From Prado023 sp963700395 (GTDB lineage Bacteria > Actinomycetota > Actinomycetes > S36-B12 > CAIYMF01), in the NCBI GenBank assembly GCA_963700395.1, contig CAVOXI010000008.1, positions 1-64,000 of the forward strand: DNA of 64,000 bases, given 5' to 3'. A model generated the notes under the pieces. It was not told where the DNA came from and did no database searches. It worked only from the letters and a program-made list of their open reading frames with translations. The translations under genes were made by a program, and so were the position numbers. This document shows, piece after piece, positions 10,464-20,022 of this stretch (its first letter is position 1; each line of letters starts with the position of its first letter).

Positions 10464-11838
10464 ATGCTCAGGAGGATCGCAACAGTCGGCGTAGCCACTG
10501 CCCTGTTGGCGGGGGGGATCGCGGCCCCGCGCAGGCCGCGGGCAACAGGGGCTGGCCGGTCACTCCGAACAGCTTCGGGATCATGTACGGCACCACCGAT
10601 GCGGACACCATCTCGGGCGTGCGGGCGTGGGAGGCAGCGACGTGGTGCCGGATCCAGCCCTCGCCCGATGCCGACATGCAGGCGCATCCTGGCCAGCACC
10701 CTCGGGGCGCAGCTGGACGCGCAGCGCGCGACAGGCGCCAGCGCGGCCATCGTCGGCCTGGGACACCCGCCGGCGTGGGTGTTCAACAACAGCCGCCAGC
10801 GCCAACAGGCCGGTCGTGCAGTACGGATGCGACGGCAACGGCGCTGCGGGGGTCTCGATCCCCGCGTACTCGACCCTCAAGCGCGCGAGGAACGGCGCCC
10901 TGCCGCTGCAGGCCCAGCGCTGGGACAACTACGTCCGCGCCGTCATCGCGTTCATCAACGCCAGGTACGGCGGGTCGATGTCCATCATGCTCCAGGTCTG
11001 GAACGAGCCGAACCTGACCAGCGGGCTGAGCGTCAAGACCAAGGTCCCCGGGTCCTCACGGAGCCTGAAGGACGCGGTGGCCTCGCTCTACGAGTTGGAG
11101 CGGATCACTCGCGTCGCCGTCAACGGCAGCTGGGAACCCGGCCATCACCCTGACCTCCACCGCGCTGCACCATCGGCCCAACACCTTCGCCAAGCTCTAC
11201 CTGGCCAAGCAGGCGCGCAAGCCCGTGGTCCAGTCGTTGGCGTTCAACGTGTACGGGTACAAGACCCGGACGCCCGACTCGATGGTCAAGCAGTGGAACC
11301 AGCGGGTCGCAGAGCCTGCGGTCGCGGGTCAACAAGTACTCGAAGCTGCGTCGCCTGCCGGCACTGATCGGCGAGACGAACCTGAACCTGGTCAACAACG
11401 ACTACGACAAGTCCAACCTGTCCGGCGCGGTGACGAACCCGGACACCCAGCGCCGGCTTGCCACGGCCATCCAGATGGACGCCTTCTACAACGGGTTCCG
11501 CTCCGTGTACTGGCTGGCGGGCCCGCAGGTCCAGTCCGCGGTCAACATCTGGCACAACCCCGGCACGCCCTCCCGTGCGGCGCTGACCGTGCTCCGGGGC
11601 CAGCTGCTGAACATGGCCATCAACGGCTGCTCCACCAAGTCCGGGGTGCGGACCTGCAGCTTCCGCGATCCCTCCGGCGCGCGGGCGCCGCTGAAGGTCT
11701 ACTGGCGGATGTCGAAGACCTCCAAGGTGACCCTCCGTGGGGCCAGCACCATCGTCCGCATGACCGGCGAGACCACGCAGGTCGGTCCCGGCAAGCTGGC
11801 GGTGGGCATCGACGCCCATCGTGGTGAAGCCCGCCTGA
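10464..11838 (+). CDS. Secreted clan GH-A glycosidase-like protein, many frameshifts
   Basis: This is a reconstructed exported glycosidase of about 455 residues. It starts with a signal peptide (MLRRIATVGVATALLAGG, then APAQA after a frameshift), with AAGGGG directly upstream of ATG 10464. Pieces in three frames join into one protein: GWPVTPNSFGIMYGTT, GLGHPPAWVFNNS, the acid/base motif LQVWNEPNL (codons near 11004) and the nucleophile candidate LIGETNLNLV (near 11373). The spacing of these two Glu motifs suits clan GH-A (GH39- or GH5-like). Frameshifts are inferred near 10530, 10680, 10800, 11130, 11330 and 11810; correcting the last gives a natural end at TGA 11836-11838. Six shifts in 1.4 kb are far above the window average, so real decay is possible. 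The substrate is unknown. Confidence 0.6.
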
Positions 11839-11908
11839 TCCATCCGCGGGACCGGCGCTCCCCCGGGACGCCGACACCGCCTGCGGGGATCCGACATAAG
11901 GTTCTTCC

Positions 11909-13040
11909 ATGCCCACACGCGAACAGGTCGACGCCGCACTCGCCAAGGTCCAGGACCCGGAGATCCGCCGCCCCATCACCGAGCTCGGGATGGTCAAGGA
12001 GGTCCGGATCGACGGGGGCGCGGTCCACGTCGAGGTCTACCTGACGGTCGCCGGCTGCCCGATGCGCGACGAGATCACGGGCCGGGTGACCCGCGCGGTC
12101 GAGGTCCTCGACGGCGTGACCTCGGTGACGGTCGCCCTCGACGTGATGAGCGACGAGCAGCGCAAGGAGATGCGAGCGAAGCTGGGCGGGCCGGAGAAGG
12201 AGATCCAGTTCACCAAGCCGGGATCGCTGACCCGCGTGTACCTGATCGCCTCGGGCAAGGGCGGCGTCGGCAAGTCCTCGATCACGGCGAACCTGGCGGC
12301 GTCGATGGCAGCTCAGGGGCTCTCGGTCGGTGTCGTCGACGCGGACGTGTACGGCCACAGCATCCCGCGGATGCTCGACGCGACCGCGAACCCGACGATG
12401 GTCGAGGGCCTGATCATGCCGCCGACGGGTCACGGCGTGCGGGTGATCTCGATGCTGCCGTTCAAGCCGGGCGGCGTGAACCAGCCCGTGACCTGGCGTG
12501 GGCCGATGCTGCACCGCGCGCTGCAGCAGTTCCTCGCCGACGTCTGGTGGGGCGACCTCGACGTGCTCCTGCTGGACCTCCCCCCCGGCACCGGTGACGT
12601 CGCGATCTCCGCGGCACAGCTGCTGCCGCACGCCGAGGTCGTGGTCGTGACGACGCCGCAGGAGGCGGCCGCTGAGGTCGCGGTCCGTGCCGGCATGGTC
12701 GCCAAGGAGACCAACCAGCGCGTCGCCGGGGTCATCGAGAACATGAGCGGATTCCCCTGCCCGCACTGCGGCGAGGTCGTGGACATCTTCGGGTCCGGCG
12801 GTGGGCAGCGGGTCGCCAACATCCTGTCCCAGGCGCTGGAGACCGACGTGCCCCTGCTCGGGCGGATCCCCTTCGACGTGCAGCTGCGCGAGGGCGGCGA
12901 CTCGCGGGGCGCCCCTGGTGCTGGCCGCGCCGGCCGCGCCCGCCGCCGAGGTGCTGCGCGGGATCGCCGAGCGGCTGGGCAAGCGTGCCCGCGGGCTCTC
13001 CGGGCTGTCGTTGGGCCTGACCCCGGCCAGCCGGTTCTGA
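11909..13040 (+). CDS. mrp: Mrp/ApbC-family iron-sulfur cluster carrier ATPase, one frameshift
   Basis: This P-loop ATPase carries and transfers Fe-S clusters. The protein has about 376 residues. The N-terminal MIP18/FSCA domain (about 1-95) is followed by the deviant Walker A GKGGVGKSS (near 114-122), switch motif VVDADVYGHSIP, Walker B VLLLDLPPGTGD and the cluster-binding CPHC pair. One frameshift near 12900 moves the reading frame before the last 45 residues; restored, the end reads APLVLAAPAAPAAEVL and stops at 13038-13040. The gene is probably essential, so this is most likely a base-calling or assembly error. The downstream GAP-family gene begins 12 bp later. Confidence 0.92.
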
Positions 13041-13052
13041 CAGCGCCGCCCG

Positions 13053-13718
13053 ATGGAGCTGATCGGCACGCTGCTCCCGCTCGCGCTCGTGGTGGGGCTG
13101 AGCCCGCTGCCGATCATGCCGGTCGTGCTGATCCTCATGACCCCGCGCGCCCGGTCGAACTCCTTGGCGTTCCTCGGGGCGTGGCTCGTGGCGCTGACGG
13201 CCGTGCTCGTGGCCGCAGTGCTGCTCGCCGGCTCGCAGGACCCCGCGCCCCCCGATGACAAGGGCATCGGCTGGATCCAGGTGGTGACGGGTGCGGCCTT
13301 CCTGGCCCTCGCGGCCGCCAAGTGGTTGCGTCGCCCGGCGCCCGGCGCCAGCAAGCAACCACCGCGCTGGATGTCGGCGCTCGACTCCTACACGCCCCGG
13401 CAGTCAGCCGGGCTGGGCGCTGCACTCGCGGCCGGCAACCCGAAGAACCTGGTGATGGCGCTGGCCGGTGGCGCGGAGATCGCGGCCCTCACCACGAGCA
13501 CCGGCAGCGCACTGGCGGGCGTGGTCCTCTTCGTCCTCGTGGGCTCGATCGGCGTGGGCACGCCCGTCCTGGCACACCGCCTGCTCGGCGACCGCGCCCC
13601 GGACGTGCTGGCCGGTTGGAAGGTCTGGCTGGAGCGGAACAGCACGGCCCTGGGCATCGGGGTCCTCGTCGTGCTGGGCGTGCTCCTCCTGGTCAAGGGC
13701 CTGTCCGCCGCCCTCTGA
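13053..13718 (+). CDS. GAP (Sap/LysE-like) family membrane protein
   Basis: This is a 221-residue protein with six predicted membrane segments, starting MELIGTLLPLALVVGLSPLP. The pattern of a Pro-rich turn after TM1 and a central AALAAGNPKNLVMALAGG segment matches the GAP family (Sap, sulfolipid-1-addressing protein), a LysE-related fold. Mycobacterial members help export peptidoglycolipids or sulfolipids; a specific role here cannot be assigned. It begins 12 bp after mrp and is probably cotranscribed. Confidence 0.75.
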   Translation: MELIGTLLPLALVVGLSPLPIMPVVLILMTPRARSNSLAFLGAWLVALTAVLVAAVLLAGSQDPAPPDDKGIGWIQVVTGAAFLALAAAKWLRRPAPGASKQPPRWMSALDSYTPRQSAGLGAALAAGNPKNLVMALAGGAEIAALTTSTGSALAGVVLFVLVGSIGVGTPVLAHRLLGDRAPDVLAGWKVWLERNSTALGIGVLVVLGVLLLVKGLSAAL

Positions 13719-13803
13719 CCCCACGGCACCCGAGCAGGGGCCGCGGGTCGGCCGCCTTGTACGCCGACGCCGCCGCGGTGGACCACGCGCGAGGGGCCAG
13801 TCC

Positions 13804-14037
13804 GCGCGTTCCCGGCCACGAGCCAGGGAGCTGTGCGCGATCCCGGCCGCATGTGGCCGCCAACGCGCAAGGCCGGAGGGCAGCGGCGCACGAGGCGCCG
13901 TCGGCGATGCCCCGCGCGCCCGACGTGGGACGGGCCAGAATTTGCGCGTTCCCGGCCACGAGCCAGGGCGTGTGCGCGTTCCCAGCCTCATGTGGCCGCC
14001 AACGCGCACGGGCGGGGGGCAGTGGCCGGGAACGCGC
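13804..14037. repeat. Array of GCGCGTTCCCGGCCAC half-sites in two 79-bp direct repeats
   Basis: The 427-bp gap between the convergent GAP-family gene and tatB contains two 79-bp imperfect direct repeats, 13804-13882 and 13944-14022, offset by exactly 140 bp. Each opens with GCGCGTTCCCGGCCACGAGC, repeats a shorter form about 31 bp on (13835, 13974) and then carries the inverted form GTGGCCGCCAACGCGC (13853, 13992). A third inverted copy, GTGGCCGGGAACGCGC at 14022-14037, is the exact complement of the first 16 bp of each repeat. Seven half-sites in all could form long hairpins. No open frame here looks real. Function unknown; REP-like or MITE-like behaviour is an inference. Confidence 0.75.
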
Positions 14038-14145
14038 GCCGCGCGTCCGTCGGCGGCACCCGAGGTCGTGATCCCTGGAACCGCGACCGAGTGCCCCGCA
14101 ACCATTGCGCCGAAGCGTGCAGGGGTGATGACGATCGGCAGGCGG

Positions 14146-14625
14146 TCAGGTCCAGTCGGGGTCGGCCTGTGCGGGGGCTGCGACTGGGGGGGCCACGGGC
14201 TGCGCCCCCGCGGCGGCGGCTGGTCCCGCGCTCGATGACGGACCGGCGCCCGGCACCTCGTGGGACGCGGGGGTGGGTCGGGAAGCGGATGCGGGCTTTG
14301 CTGTCTCCGGTCCCGGCGCCCCTGCCCGCTTCGGGGTGGCCGCGCCGGATGCCGAGCCGCCCTTCACGGGTTCGTCGGTCAGCAGTCCCTGCATCGCTCG
14401 GCGCGGGTCCAGGTCACGCAGGTCCTTGACGGTCTGGGCCATCTCCTCGTCGTCCTCGAGCCCGGCAGCGTCCACCAGGTCCTGACGCGCTGAGGCGGCC
14501 ATCTGCCTGACCTGTCGCAGCAGCCGGGCCGCGTCGGCGGCCACCTTCGGAAGCCGGTCCGGCCCGAACACCAGCAGCGCGAGCACCACGATCACGATGA
14601 TCTCGCCTAAGCCGATGTCGGGCAC
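14146..14625 (-). CDS. tatB: Sec-independent protein translocase TatB
   Basis: This 159-residue single-span protein of the twin-arginine translocation machinery forms the substrate receptor with TatC. It starts PDIGLGEIIVIVVLALLVFG with the classic FGPDRLP hinge after the membrane helix. An amphipathic helix (about 22-50) and a long Pro/Ala-rich tail follow. GTG 14625 is the only start before the membrane helix. It lies 20 bp downstream of htrA on the same strand. The htrA-tatB order matches Rv1223-Rv1224 of M. tuberculosis. TatA is less likely because of the acidic residue just before the helix and the length. Confidence 0.88.
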   Translation of the reverse strand: MPDIGLGEIIVIVVLALLVFGPDRLPKVAADAARLLRQVRQMAASARQDLVDAAGLEDDEEMAQTVKDLRDLDPRRAMQGLLTDEPVKGGSASGAATPKRAGAPGPETAKPASASRPTPASHEVPGAGPSSSAGPAAAAGAQPVAPPVAAPAQADPDWT

Positions 14626-14645
14626 GGACCCAGCGTACGCAGGGG

Positions 14646-16172
14646 TCAGCCGGAGGAGGAATCCGAGCCGAGGGTGATGGTCAGGTCCTCGGTGCTCGAT
14701 CCCCGCTGGACCGAGAGCGCAACCTTGTCTCCGGGCTTCATCGAGCGGATGTCGACGATCAGCGAGGTGGCGTCGGCAACGGGCTGGCCGTCGAAGGTGA
14801 CGATGACATCGCCGGCCTGAAGACCCGCCGCCTCGGCAGGACCACCGGCGGTGACCTCCTGGACGCGCGCACCCTCACCGGTGTAGCTCTGGTCAAGCGA
14901 CACACCGATGATCGGCTTGGTCGACGAGCCGGTGTTGATCAGCTCCTCGGCGATGCGCTTCACCTGGTTGATCGGGATGGCGAACCCGAGTCCGATCGAG
15001 CCGCTCTGGCTGGTGCCGTCCCCGAGGGTGGCGATCGCGGAGTTGACGCCGACGACCTCACCGGCGGCATTCACCAGCGCCCCGCCGGAGTTGCCGGGGT
15101 TGATGGCCGCGTCGGTCTGGATCGCGTTGATGAAGGACGTCGCACCCTGGCCGCCTGCGGTGACCGGGCGGTTGAGGGCGCTGACGATGCCGGCGGTCAC
15201 GGTGCCCTCAAGACCCAGCGGCGAGCCGATCGCGATGGCCAGGTCGCCGACGACCACACCGTCCGAGTTCCCCAGCGTGACCGTGGTCAGCCCTGAGGCG
15301 TCCACCTTCACGACCGCGAGGTCGTAGTTGGCGTCGCGGCCGATGATCTTGGCGTCGAGCTTGCGACCGTCGGAGAAGTGCACCGTGATCTTGCCACTGT
15401 CGGCAGCGCCCTCGACGACGTGGTTGTTGGTGACGATGTAGCCGCTGTCCCGGATGACGAAGCCCGAGCCGGTGCCCGAGCCCTGCGCCCCTTCAACCTC
15501 GAGTGAGACCACGGCGGGGCTGACTGACGCGGCGATGGCCGCGACGGTGCCGCTCGGACGCTCGGACTTGTCCGCGCCGGACTGGGGCAGGGCCACGGTG
15601 GTGGTCCCGGAGTCGGACGACGCCGCCTCAGTGCCCACGTATCCGCCGATCCCACCCGCGAGCAGGGCCACCAGGGCCGCCGTGACAAGGATGAGGCCGG
15701 TGCGGGGCTTGGCTCCGCTGGGTCCCGATGGTGCGGGGGACACCGGCGGGGCGACGGGCGGCGCACCTGCGGCGCCGAACGCCGTGGTGTCATACGCCCA
15801 GTTGGCGCCACCAGCCGATTGATCGGGGGTGGTCCCATAGCCGTAGCCGGGCTGGCTCGGGTAGGCCGAGGTCTGGGACTGCCACGCGCCCGCTGCGGGG
15901 TCAGTGGGGTACCCCTGTGCGGGGCCTGCCCCGTACCCGGCAGCGGGATATCCGGCGGCCGGCGGCACCACACCCGCTGATCCGGCCTGCGGGTAGTCGG
16001 CTGGCGCCTGCCACCCGCTGGGCGCTGGCCACGCGGCGGGTGCTTGCTGGCCGGCCTGCTCCGCCGGCTGGGCGGGCGGCTGGGCCTGGGTGGAGGTCGC
16101 GTCGGACGAGGGAGAGTCGCCCTGCTGCCAGGCCCCCTCAGGCTGCCCGGGAACCGGGTAGTGATCCGTCAT
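14646..16172 (-). CDS. htrA: HtrA/DegP-type trypsin-like serine protease with PDZ domain
   Basis: This membrane-anchored protease of envelope quality control has 508 residues. A cytoplasmic Gln/Pro/Ala/Tyr-rich segment (about 1-160) precedes one membrane helix (LILVTAALVALLAGGIGGYV, near 170). The extracytoplasmic trypsin domain has His in TNNHVVEGA, Asp in ANYDLAVVKVD and Ser in INPGNSGGALV. A C-terminal PDZ domain begins near PIIGVSLDQS. ATG 16172 is preferred over ATG 16199 because AGGA is suitably placed for it; both are possible. tatB follows 20 bp on. In mycobacteria sigE and rseA precede htrA; here the divergent O-methyltransferase follows after only 171 bp. Confidence 0.92.
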   Translation of the reverse strand: MTDHYPVPGQPEGAWQQGDSPSSDATSTQAQPPAQPAEQAGQQAPAAWPAPSGWQAPADYPQAGSAGVVPPAAGYPAAGYGAGPAQGYPTDPAAGAWQSQTSAYPSQPGYGYGTTPDQSAGGANWAYDTTAFGAAGAPPVAPPVSPAPSGPSGAKPRTGLILVTAALVALLAGGIGGYVGTEAASSDSGTTTVALPQSGADKSERPSGTVAAIAASVSPAVVSLEVEGAQGSGTGSGFVIRDSGYIVTNNHVVEGAADSGKITVHFSDGRKLDAKIIGRDANYDLAVVKVDASGLTTVTLGNSDGVVVGDLAIAIGSPLGLEGTVTAGIVSALNRPVTAGGQGATSFINAIQTDAAINPGNSGGALVNAAGEVVGVNSAIATLGDGTSQSGSIGLGFAIPINQVKRIAEELINTGSSTKPIIGVSLDQSYTGEGARVQEVTAGGPAEAAGLQAGDVIVTFDGQPVADATSLIVDIRSMKPGDKVALSVQRGSSTEDLTITLGSDSSSG

Positions 16173-16255
16173 GGCTACATCATCCTGTCTGATCGTCATA
16201 AGGGAAAACGTAGGCGTGGCCCATCAGGGACCCGGCCGAACCAGGTCAGCGTCAT

Positions 16256-16299
16256 GTAATCGCCCGCCCTGGTCCCAGCACGGGCGATCCGGCGATTAC
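16256..16299. promoter_or_regulatory. Inverted repeat between divergent htrA and O-methyltransferase
   Basis: GTAATCGCC at 16256-16264 and GGCGATTAC at 16291-16299 are perfect 9-bp inverted repeats, with a further GGGCGAT half-site between them at 16282-16288. They lie in the 171-bp divergent intergenic region, closer to the O-methyltransferase start (16344). They could be operator half-sites for both promoters or form a leader hairpin. No -35/-10 pair is convincing. Confidence 0.4.
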
Positions 16300-16343
16300 G
16301 CTGTGCCCAGCCAGGAAGCCCCCGCTGCAACGAAAGGCCACCC

Positions 16344-16997
16344 ATGTGCGCCGCGGTCACGCCCCCGAATGCCACCAGTTGGAACTACGCCGAGGGATGG
16401 CTCCCGGAGGATGACTACGTCACTGAGGCGCGCGCCAGGGCCACGGAGCTCGGCTGCCCCGCGATCGGTCGCGGCGGCGCATCGGCGCTGACGATGATCG
16501 CCGCCCTGCTCGATGCGCACGCAGTCGTGGAGGTCGGGACCGGAGCCGGAGTCTCCGGGCTCGCCCTGCTGCGTGGGATGCGCCCCGACGGGATCCTGAC
16601 CAGCGTCGACGTGGAGGCCGAGAACCAGCGGGTGGCCCGGAGGACCTTCACCGCCGCCGGCCTCAACCCCGCCCGCACGCGACTGATCACCGGCCGCGCG
16701 CTCGAGGTCCTGCCCCGGCTGACCGACGGCGCGTACGACATCGTCTTCGTCGACGGGGACAAGTCGGAGTATGCCGCGTATCTCGACGAGGCTGTCCGCC
16801 TCCTGCGCCCGGGCGGCGCCGTCGTGTTCGACAACGCGCTCTGGCACGACAAGGTCGCCGATCCCGCCCAGCGCGATCCGCAGACCATCGACCTGCGGGC
16901 CCTGGTGACCGCCGTCCGCGACGACGAGCGCTTCACCCCGAGCCTGCTGCCGGTCGGCGACGGCCTGCTGGTCGCCGTGCTGCGCCCCCGCAGCTGA
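16344..16997 (+). CDS. SAM-dependent O-methyltransferase (CCoAOMT-like family 3)
   Basis: This 217-residue class I methyltransferase has its SAM-binding motif I as VVEVGTGAGVSGLALL (about 61-76), the acidic motif SVDVEAE (about 87) and VFVDGDKSEYAAYLDEAVRL (from about 134), whose Asp and the following DNA pattern in FDNALW are metal ligands in the catechol/caffeoyl-CoA O-methyltransferase family. ATG 16344 lies shortly after AACGAAAGG. It corresponds in position to Rv1220c, the O-methyltransferase next to sigE in M. tuberculosis. The methyl acceptor is unknown. Confidence 0.88.
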   Translation: MCAAVTPPNATSWNYAEGWLPEDDYVTEARARATELGCPAIGRGGASALTMIAALLDAHAVVEVGTGAGVSGLALLRGMRPDGILTSVDVEAENQRVARRTFTAAGLNPARTRLITGRALEVLPRLTDGAYDIVFVDGDKSEYAAYLDEAVRLLRPGGAVVFDNALWHDKVADPAQRDPQTIDLRALVTAVRDDERFTPSLLPVGDGLLVAVLRPRS

Positions 16998-17118
16998 CAG
17001 CCGCGCTCCCGCGGCGAGGCGGCGGCCCTCGCGCCTCATCCTGGTCATCTCCAGGGCAAGGCGACCTTGGGACGCACGGTCCCATACGGACGGCCGGGTC
17101 ACGAACGGGCACAGCGCC

Positions 17119-18736
17119 CTACCCGGGCGCGCCTGCCTCCAGCCACCGCAGCAGCGCCCGGGCGCCGAAGCCGGTGCCGCCCTTGGGCAGGTCGTCCCGC
17201 TCCGCGTCGGAGCGGCCCACACCCGCGATGTCCAGGTGCGCCCAGGGCGTGGAGCCGACGAAACGCTGGAGGAACAGCGCGGCAGTGATCGCCCCTGGGC
17301 CGGGGCCGGGCCGGGACTCGGCGTTGGCCTGGTCGGCGACCTCCGAGGTGATCAGGTCCGCGTACTCCGCGTGCAGGGGCATCCGCCACATCGACTCACC
17401 GGCCGCCTCACCGGCGTGCGCGAGTGCCGCGGCGAGGGCGTCGGAGTTGCTGAACAGGGCAGCATGGCGCCGGCCGAGACCGAGGGTCGCTGCGCCGGTC
17501 AGGGTGGCCACGTCCACCACCACGTCCGCGGCCAGGTCACGCACCGCGTAGTCAAGGCCGTCCCCGAGGACCAACCGGCCCTCGGCATCGGTGTTGACCA
17601 CCTCGCTGGTGAGGCCCCCGTGGTGGGTCACGACGTCCCCGGGGCGCGTTGCGCCCGCGCCGGGGAGGTTCTCAGCCAGGCACAGCACGCCCGTCACCCG
17701 CAGCCCGACGGGCGCCCGCTGGGCGAGGGCGCCCATGACCGAGCACACCACGGCGGCTCCGGACATGTCGGTCTTCATCGCGACCTGCATGTCCGGCGCC
17801 TTCAACGACAGCCCTCCGGAGTCGAACGTGATCCCCTTGCCGACCAGCACCACGTGCCGGGCGTGCTCGGACCCCTCCGGCGCCCAGTCCAGCTGCACGA
17901 GCCGCGGCGGTCGGACCGACCCGGCACCGACTGCGATCAGGCCGCCGAAGCCGGCCCGGGCGAGGTCGGCCTCGTCGAGCACGCGGATCGTCAGGCCGGA
18001 GGCCTGCGCGACCTCGTCCGCCTGCTGCGCCATCCACGAGGGATCCTTGTAGTTGGACGGGGTGTGGATGAGGATCCGCGCAGCCAGAGTGGCGCCCGCG
18101 TGGGCCCTCCCCGCCTCGATCGCCCGAGCGCCGACCTGCGACATCCTTGACGGCCAGCTTGACGTGCGCGGGCGGGGCGGGCGGCTGCACGCTGGCCCAC
18201 GTGGGAGTCGCGGTGCCGAGGAACAGGCCCTCGGTGAACGCGCGAAGTGCCGACTCCTCGAGGCCCCGGGTGGCAAGCACCAGGACCTCGTCGGTGCCGC
18301 GGACCCGTCGCACCGCGGCCGCGGCGCAGCGGCGCATGTCAGCGGGCGTTGCCGATCCCAGGCCCACGGCCAGGACCGAGGCCGGCTCCTCATGCTCCAG
18401 GTCGATCCAGATGGCCTCCGACCGGGCACCCGTCGCGTGCGTGCGACTCAGCCGGCGGGGGAGGTCCACCCCCCACTGCGCCAGGAGCTCGACCACTCCC
18501 GGGTCCACCCAGACCTGCTGGTCGGGACCGGCGGCGGGGTGGATCCCGATGATGACCACCCCTGGCCCGGGCGCCGGAACTGCACCGGAGGCGCCGTCGG
18601 GGTGGGTGTCCACGGCGTGGGTGTCCACGGCTGGCTCGGACAGGCTGCCCCGGGGATCAACGAGCGGATCGGCCACCGCCTCGACGAGCATGTCTGGCAG
18701 TGCGTGCACGCAGGCCTCCCCCACAACGATGCGGAC
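17119..18736 (-). CDS. pepA: Leucyl aminopeptidase (M17), one frameshift
   Basis: This two-metal cytosolic aminopeptidase removes N-terminal residues from peptides. The restored protein is about 539 residues. The N-terminal macro-like domain begins GVRIVVGEACVHALPDML from GTG 18736 and continues to about 18145, where one frameshift leads into GARAIEAGRAHAGATLAARI. The catalytic domain is complete: VGKGITFDSGGLSLK (first Lys and Asp ligands), MKTDMSGAAVV, and NTDAEGRLVLGD with the bicarbonate Arg. The Pro/Ala-rich segment at about residues 30-75 is longer than usual. Most likely a sequencing error rather than a broken gene, because all catalytic residues are kept. Confidence 0.88.
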
Positions 18737-18795
18737 CCCGCAACCGTACCGCCCTGGGGGCGCCGGGTGCGGGGTCCGCAGCAAGTTGGTGCTGG

Positions 18796-18963
18796 TCAGC
18801 CGGCGACCGTCGTCAGCTGGGTGCCGAGGTCACGTGCCTCGTCGGCGTTGAGCTCCACGACCAGACGACCACCACCCTCCAGCGGGACCCGCATCACAAT
18901 GCCGCGCCCCTCCTTGGTGACCTCCATCGGGCCGTCACCCGTCCGTGGCTTCATGGCCGCCAT
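18796..18963 (-). CDS. DUF3117 micro-protein
   Basis: This 55-residue protein reads MAAMKPRTGDGPMEVTKEGR and goes on to IVMRVPLEGGGRLVVELNAD. It matches DUF3117, a small protein that is almost invariant across actinobacteria (Rv1211 in M. tuberculosis, from memory). Function is unknown. GAGAGGGG precedes the ATG at 18963 at good spacing. It lies 59 bp upstream of the aminopeptidase start on the same strand and downstream of the SRPBCC gene. Confidence 0.92.
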   Translation of the reverse strand: MAAMKPRTGDGPMEVTKEGRGIVMRVPLEGGGRLVVELNADEARDLGTQLTTVAG

Positions 18964-19076
18964 CGCAGTCCCCTCTCAGTGGCCGGCCCCTGAACGCGGG
19001 CCGCTGCGCCCATTATCCCCCATGAAGGCGTGTCGCAGGACACAATCAGCACCCGATCGGGCAGTTCCGGGCGACT

Positions 19077-19542
19077 TCAGGACGCTGCGCCGGAGCGCCC
19101 GGACTCGACCATCCGCGCGAACCGGAGCAGGGAGGCCTCCACCCCGGCGGCGAACACCGGTCCCACCAGGGCGAACCCCGCGCGCCCCAGGCGACCGAGC
19201 GGGAGGTCGAGCTCCTCGCGCCAGATGAACCGACTCCGACCGCCGGGCAGGTCCGAGCACCTCGAAGATGCCGGGGCCGCGCACCACTCGGCCGGTGTGC
19301 AGGACGCGCACCAGCCTCGGCGGCTCCCAGGCGGTGATCTCCATGGTGTCGAGGAACCCGATCCGTCCGACGCCGGTGAAGGCGCTGATCCGGGCACCCA
19401 CACCCTCGCCGCGACCGTCGGCCCAGACGCGCGTCCCGAGCATCCACTGCCCCTGCGTCGGCCAGTCGGTCAGCGCGGCGAACACCACGTCGGGCGGCGC
19501 CGCGACGATGACATCACGGACAAGGTGCCGCCGGCCGGTCAC
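19077..19542 (-). CDS. SRPBCC (polyketide cyclase/START-like) protein, one frameshift
   Basis: This hydrophobic-pocket protein of about 154 residues has the SRPBCC fold. The start VRDVIVAAPPDVVFAALTDW is typical of the first beta strand and helix of polyketide cyclase/dehydrase-like proteins. The second half, ending GVEASLLRFARMVE, carries the long C-terminal helix. A frameshift near 19245 separates VVRGPGIFEVL from SRFIWREELDLPLG. GTG 19542 is the chosen start; it overlaps the end of the upstream DivIVA-like gene by 29 bp, although that overlap could itself come from an indel. The ligand is unknown. Confidence 0.75.
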
Positions 19543-19969
19543 CGCAGGGCAGCCTGACCGGGTGCGGGTCGGCCGCAGCCTGGCCGGGTGCTGGGTCGGC
19601 CGCAGCCTCGCCGGGCGCTGGGTCGGCCGCAGCCACCTCGCCGGCCACCACGTCCTCCTCCGGGCTCGCCGGATGCGTGCCGCCGAGCGCGGCGACCAGG
19701 TCCACCAGGTCGGCGATCTGCGCGTCGCGGCCTGCCAGCGCCTCGCGGGCGTCGTCGAGGACGCGGTCCACCTCCTCCATCCGGTACCCGCGCAGCGCGA
19801 CCGCGAAGCGGACGTCAGCCAGGTCCTGCGGGCTGATGCCATCGCGGGCGGACCACGCCAGGGCCCGGGACCCGACCGGATCGTCGGCGATGAGCGGTCG
19901 GTCGCGCACGACGAGCACGGCGACTCCCGCCACCACCACGATGGCCACGACGATGAACAGGGCGAGCAC
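19514..19969 (-). CDS. DivIVA-domain membrane protein
   Basis: This 151-residue protein has one N-terminal membrane helix (LALFIVVAIVVVAGVAVLVV) and a short DivIVA-type motif DVRFAVALRGYRMEEVDRVL at about residues 52-71, followed by a helix that may be coiled coil. The C-terminal third is an Ala/Pro/Asp-rich repeat (AADPAPG repeated). This short arrangement recurs next to the DUF3117/LOG region in actinobacteria. GTG 19969 is preceded by AGGA. A role in polar or septal envelope organisation is suggested only by the motif. The C-terminal tail may be misread because an indel near 19550 would end it at the SRPBCC start. Confidence 0.7.
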   Translation of the reverse strand: MLALFIVVAIVVVAGVAVLVVRDRPLIADDPVGSRALAWSARDGISPQDLADVRFAVALRGYRMEEVDRVLDDAREALAGRDAQIADLVDLVAALGGTHPASPEEDVVAGEVAAADPAPGEAAADPAPGQAAADPHPVRLPCGDRPAAPCP

Positions 19970-20022
19970 GGAGTCGATCCTGCCATGCCACGAGGCTGCC
20001 GCAAGTGCCGGCCGCGTGACCG

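Noticed and set aside
10464..11838. Several separate small secreted proteins
   Set aside because: The fragments join end to end into one GH-A-like protein with both catalytic Glu motifs in order, so one frameshifted gene is more likely.
13719..14145. CRISPR array
   Set aside because: Repeats are few, imperfect, 79 bp long and inverted as well as direct; there are no uniform spacers or cas genes.
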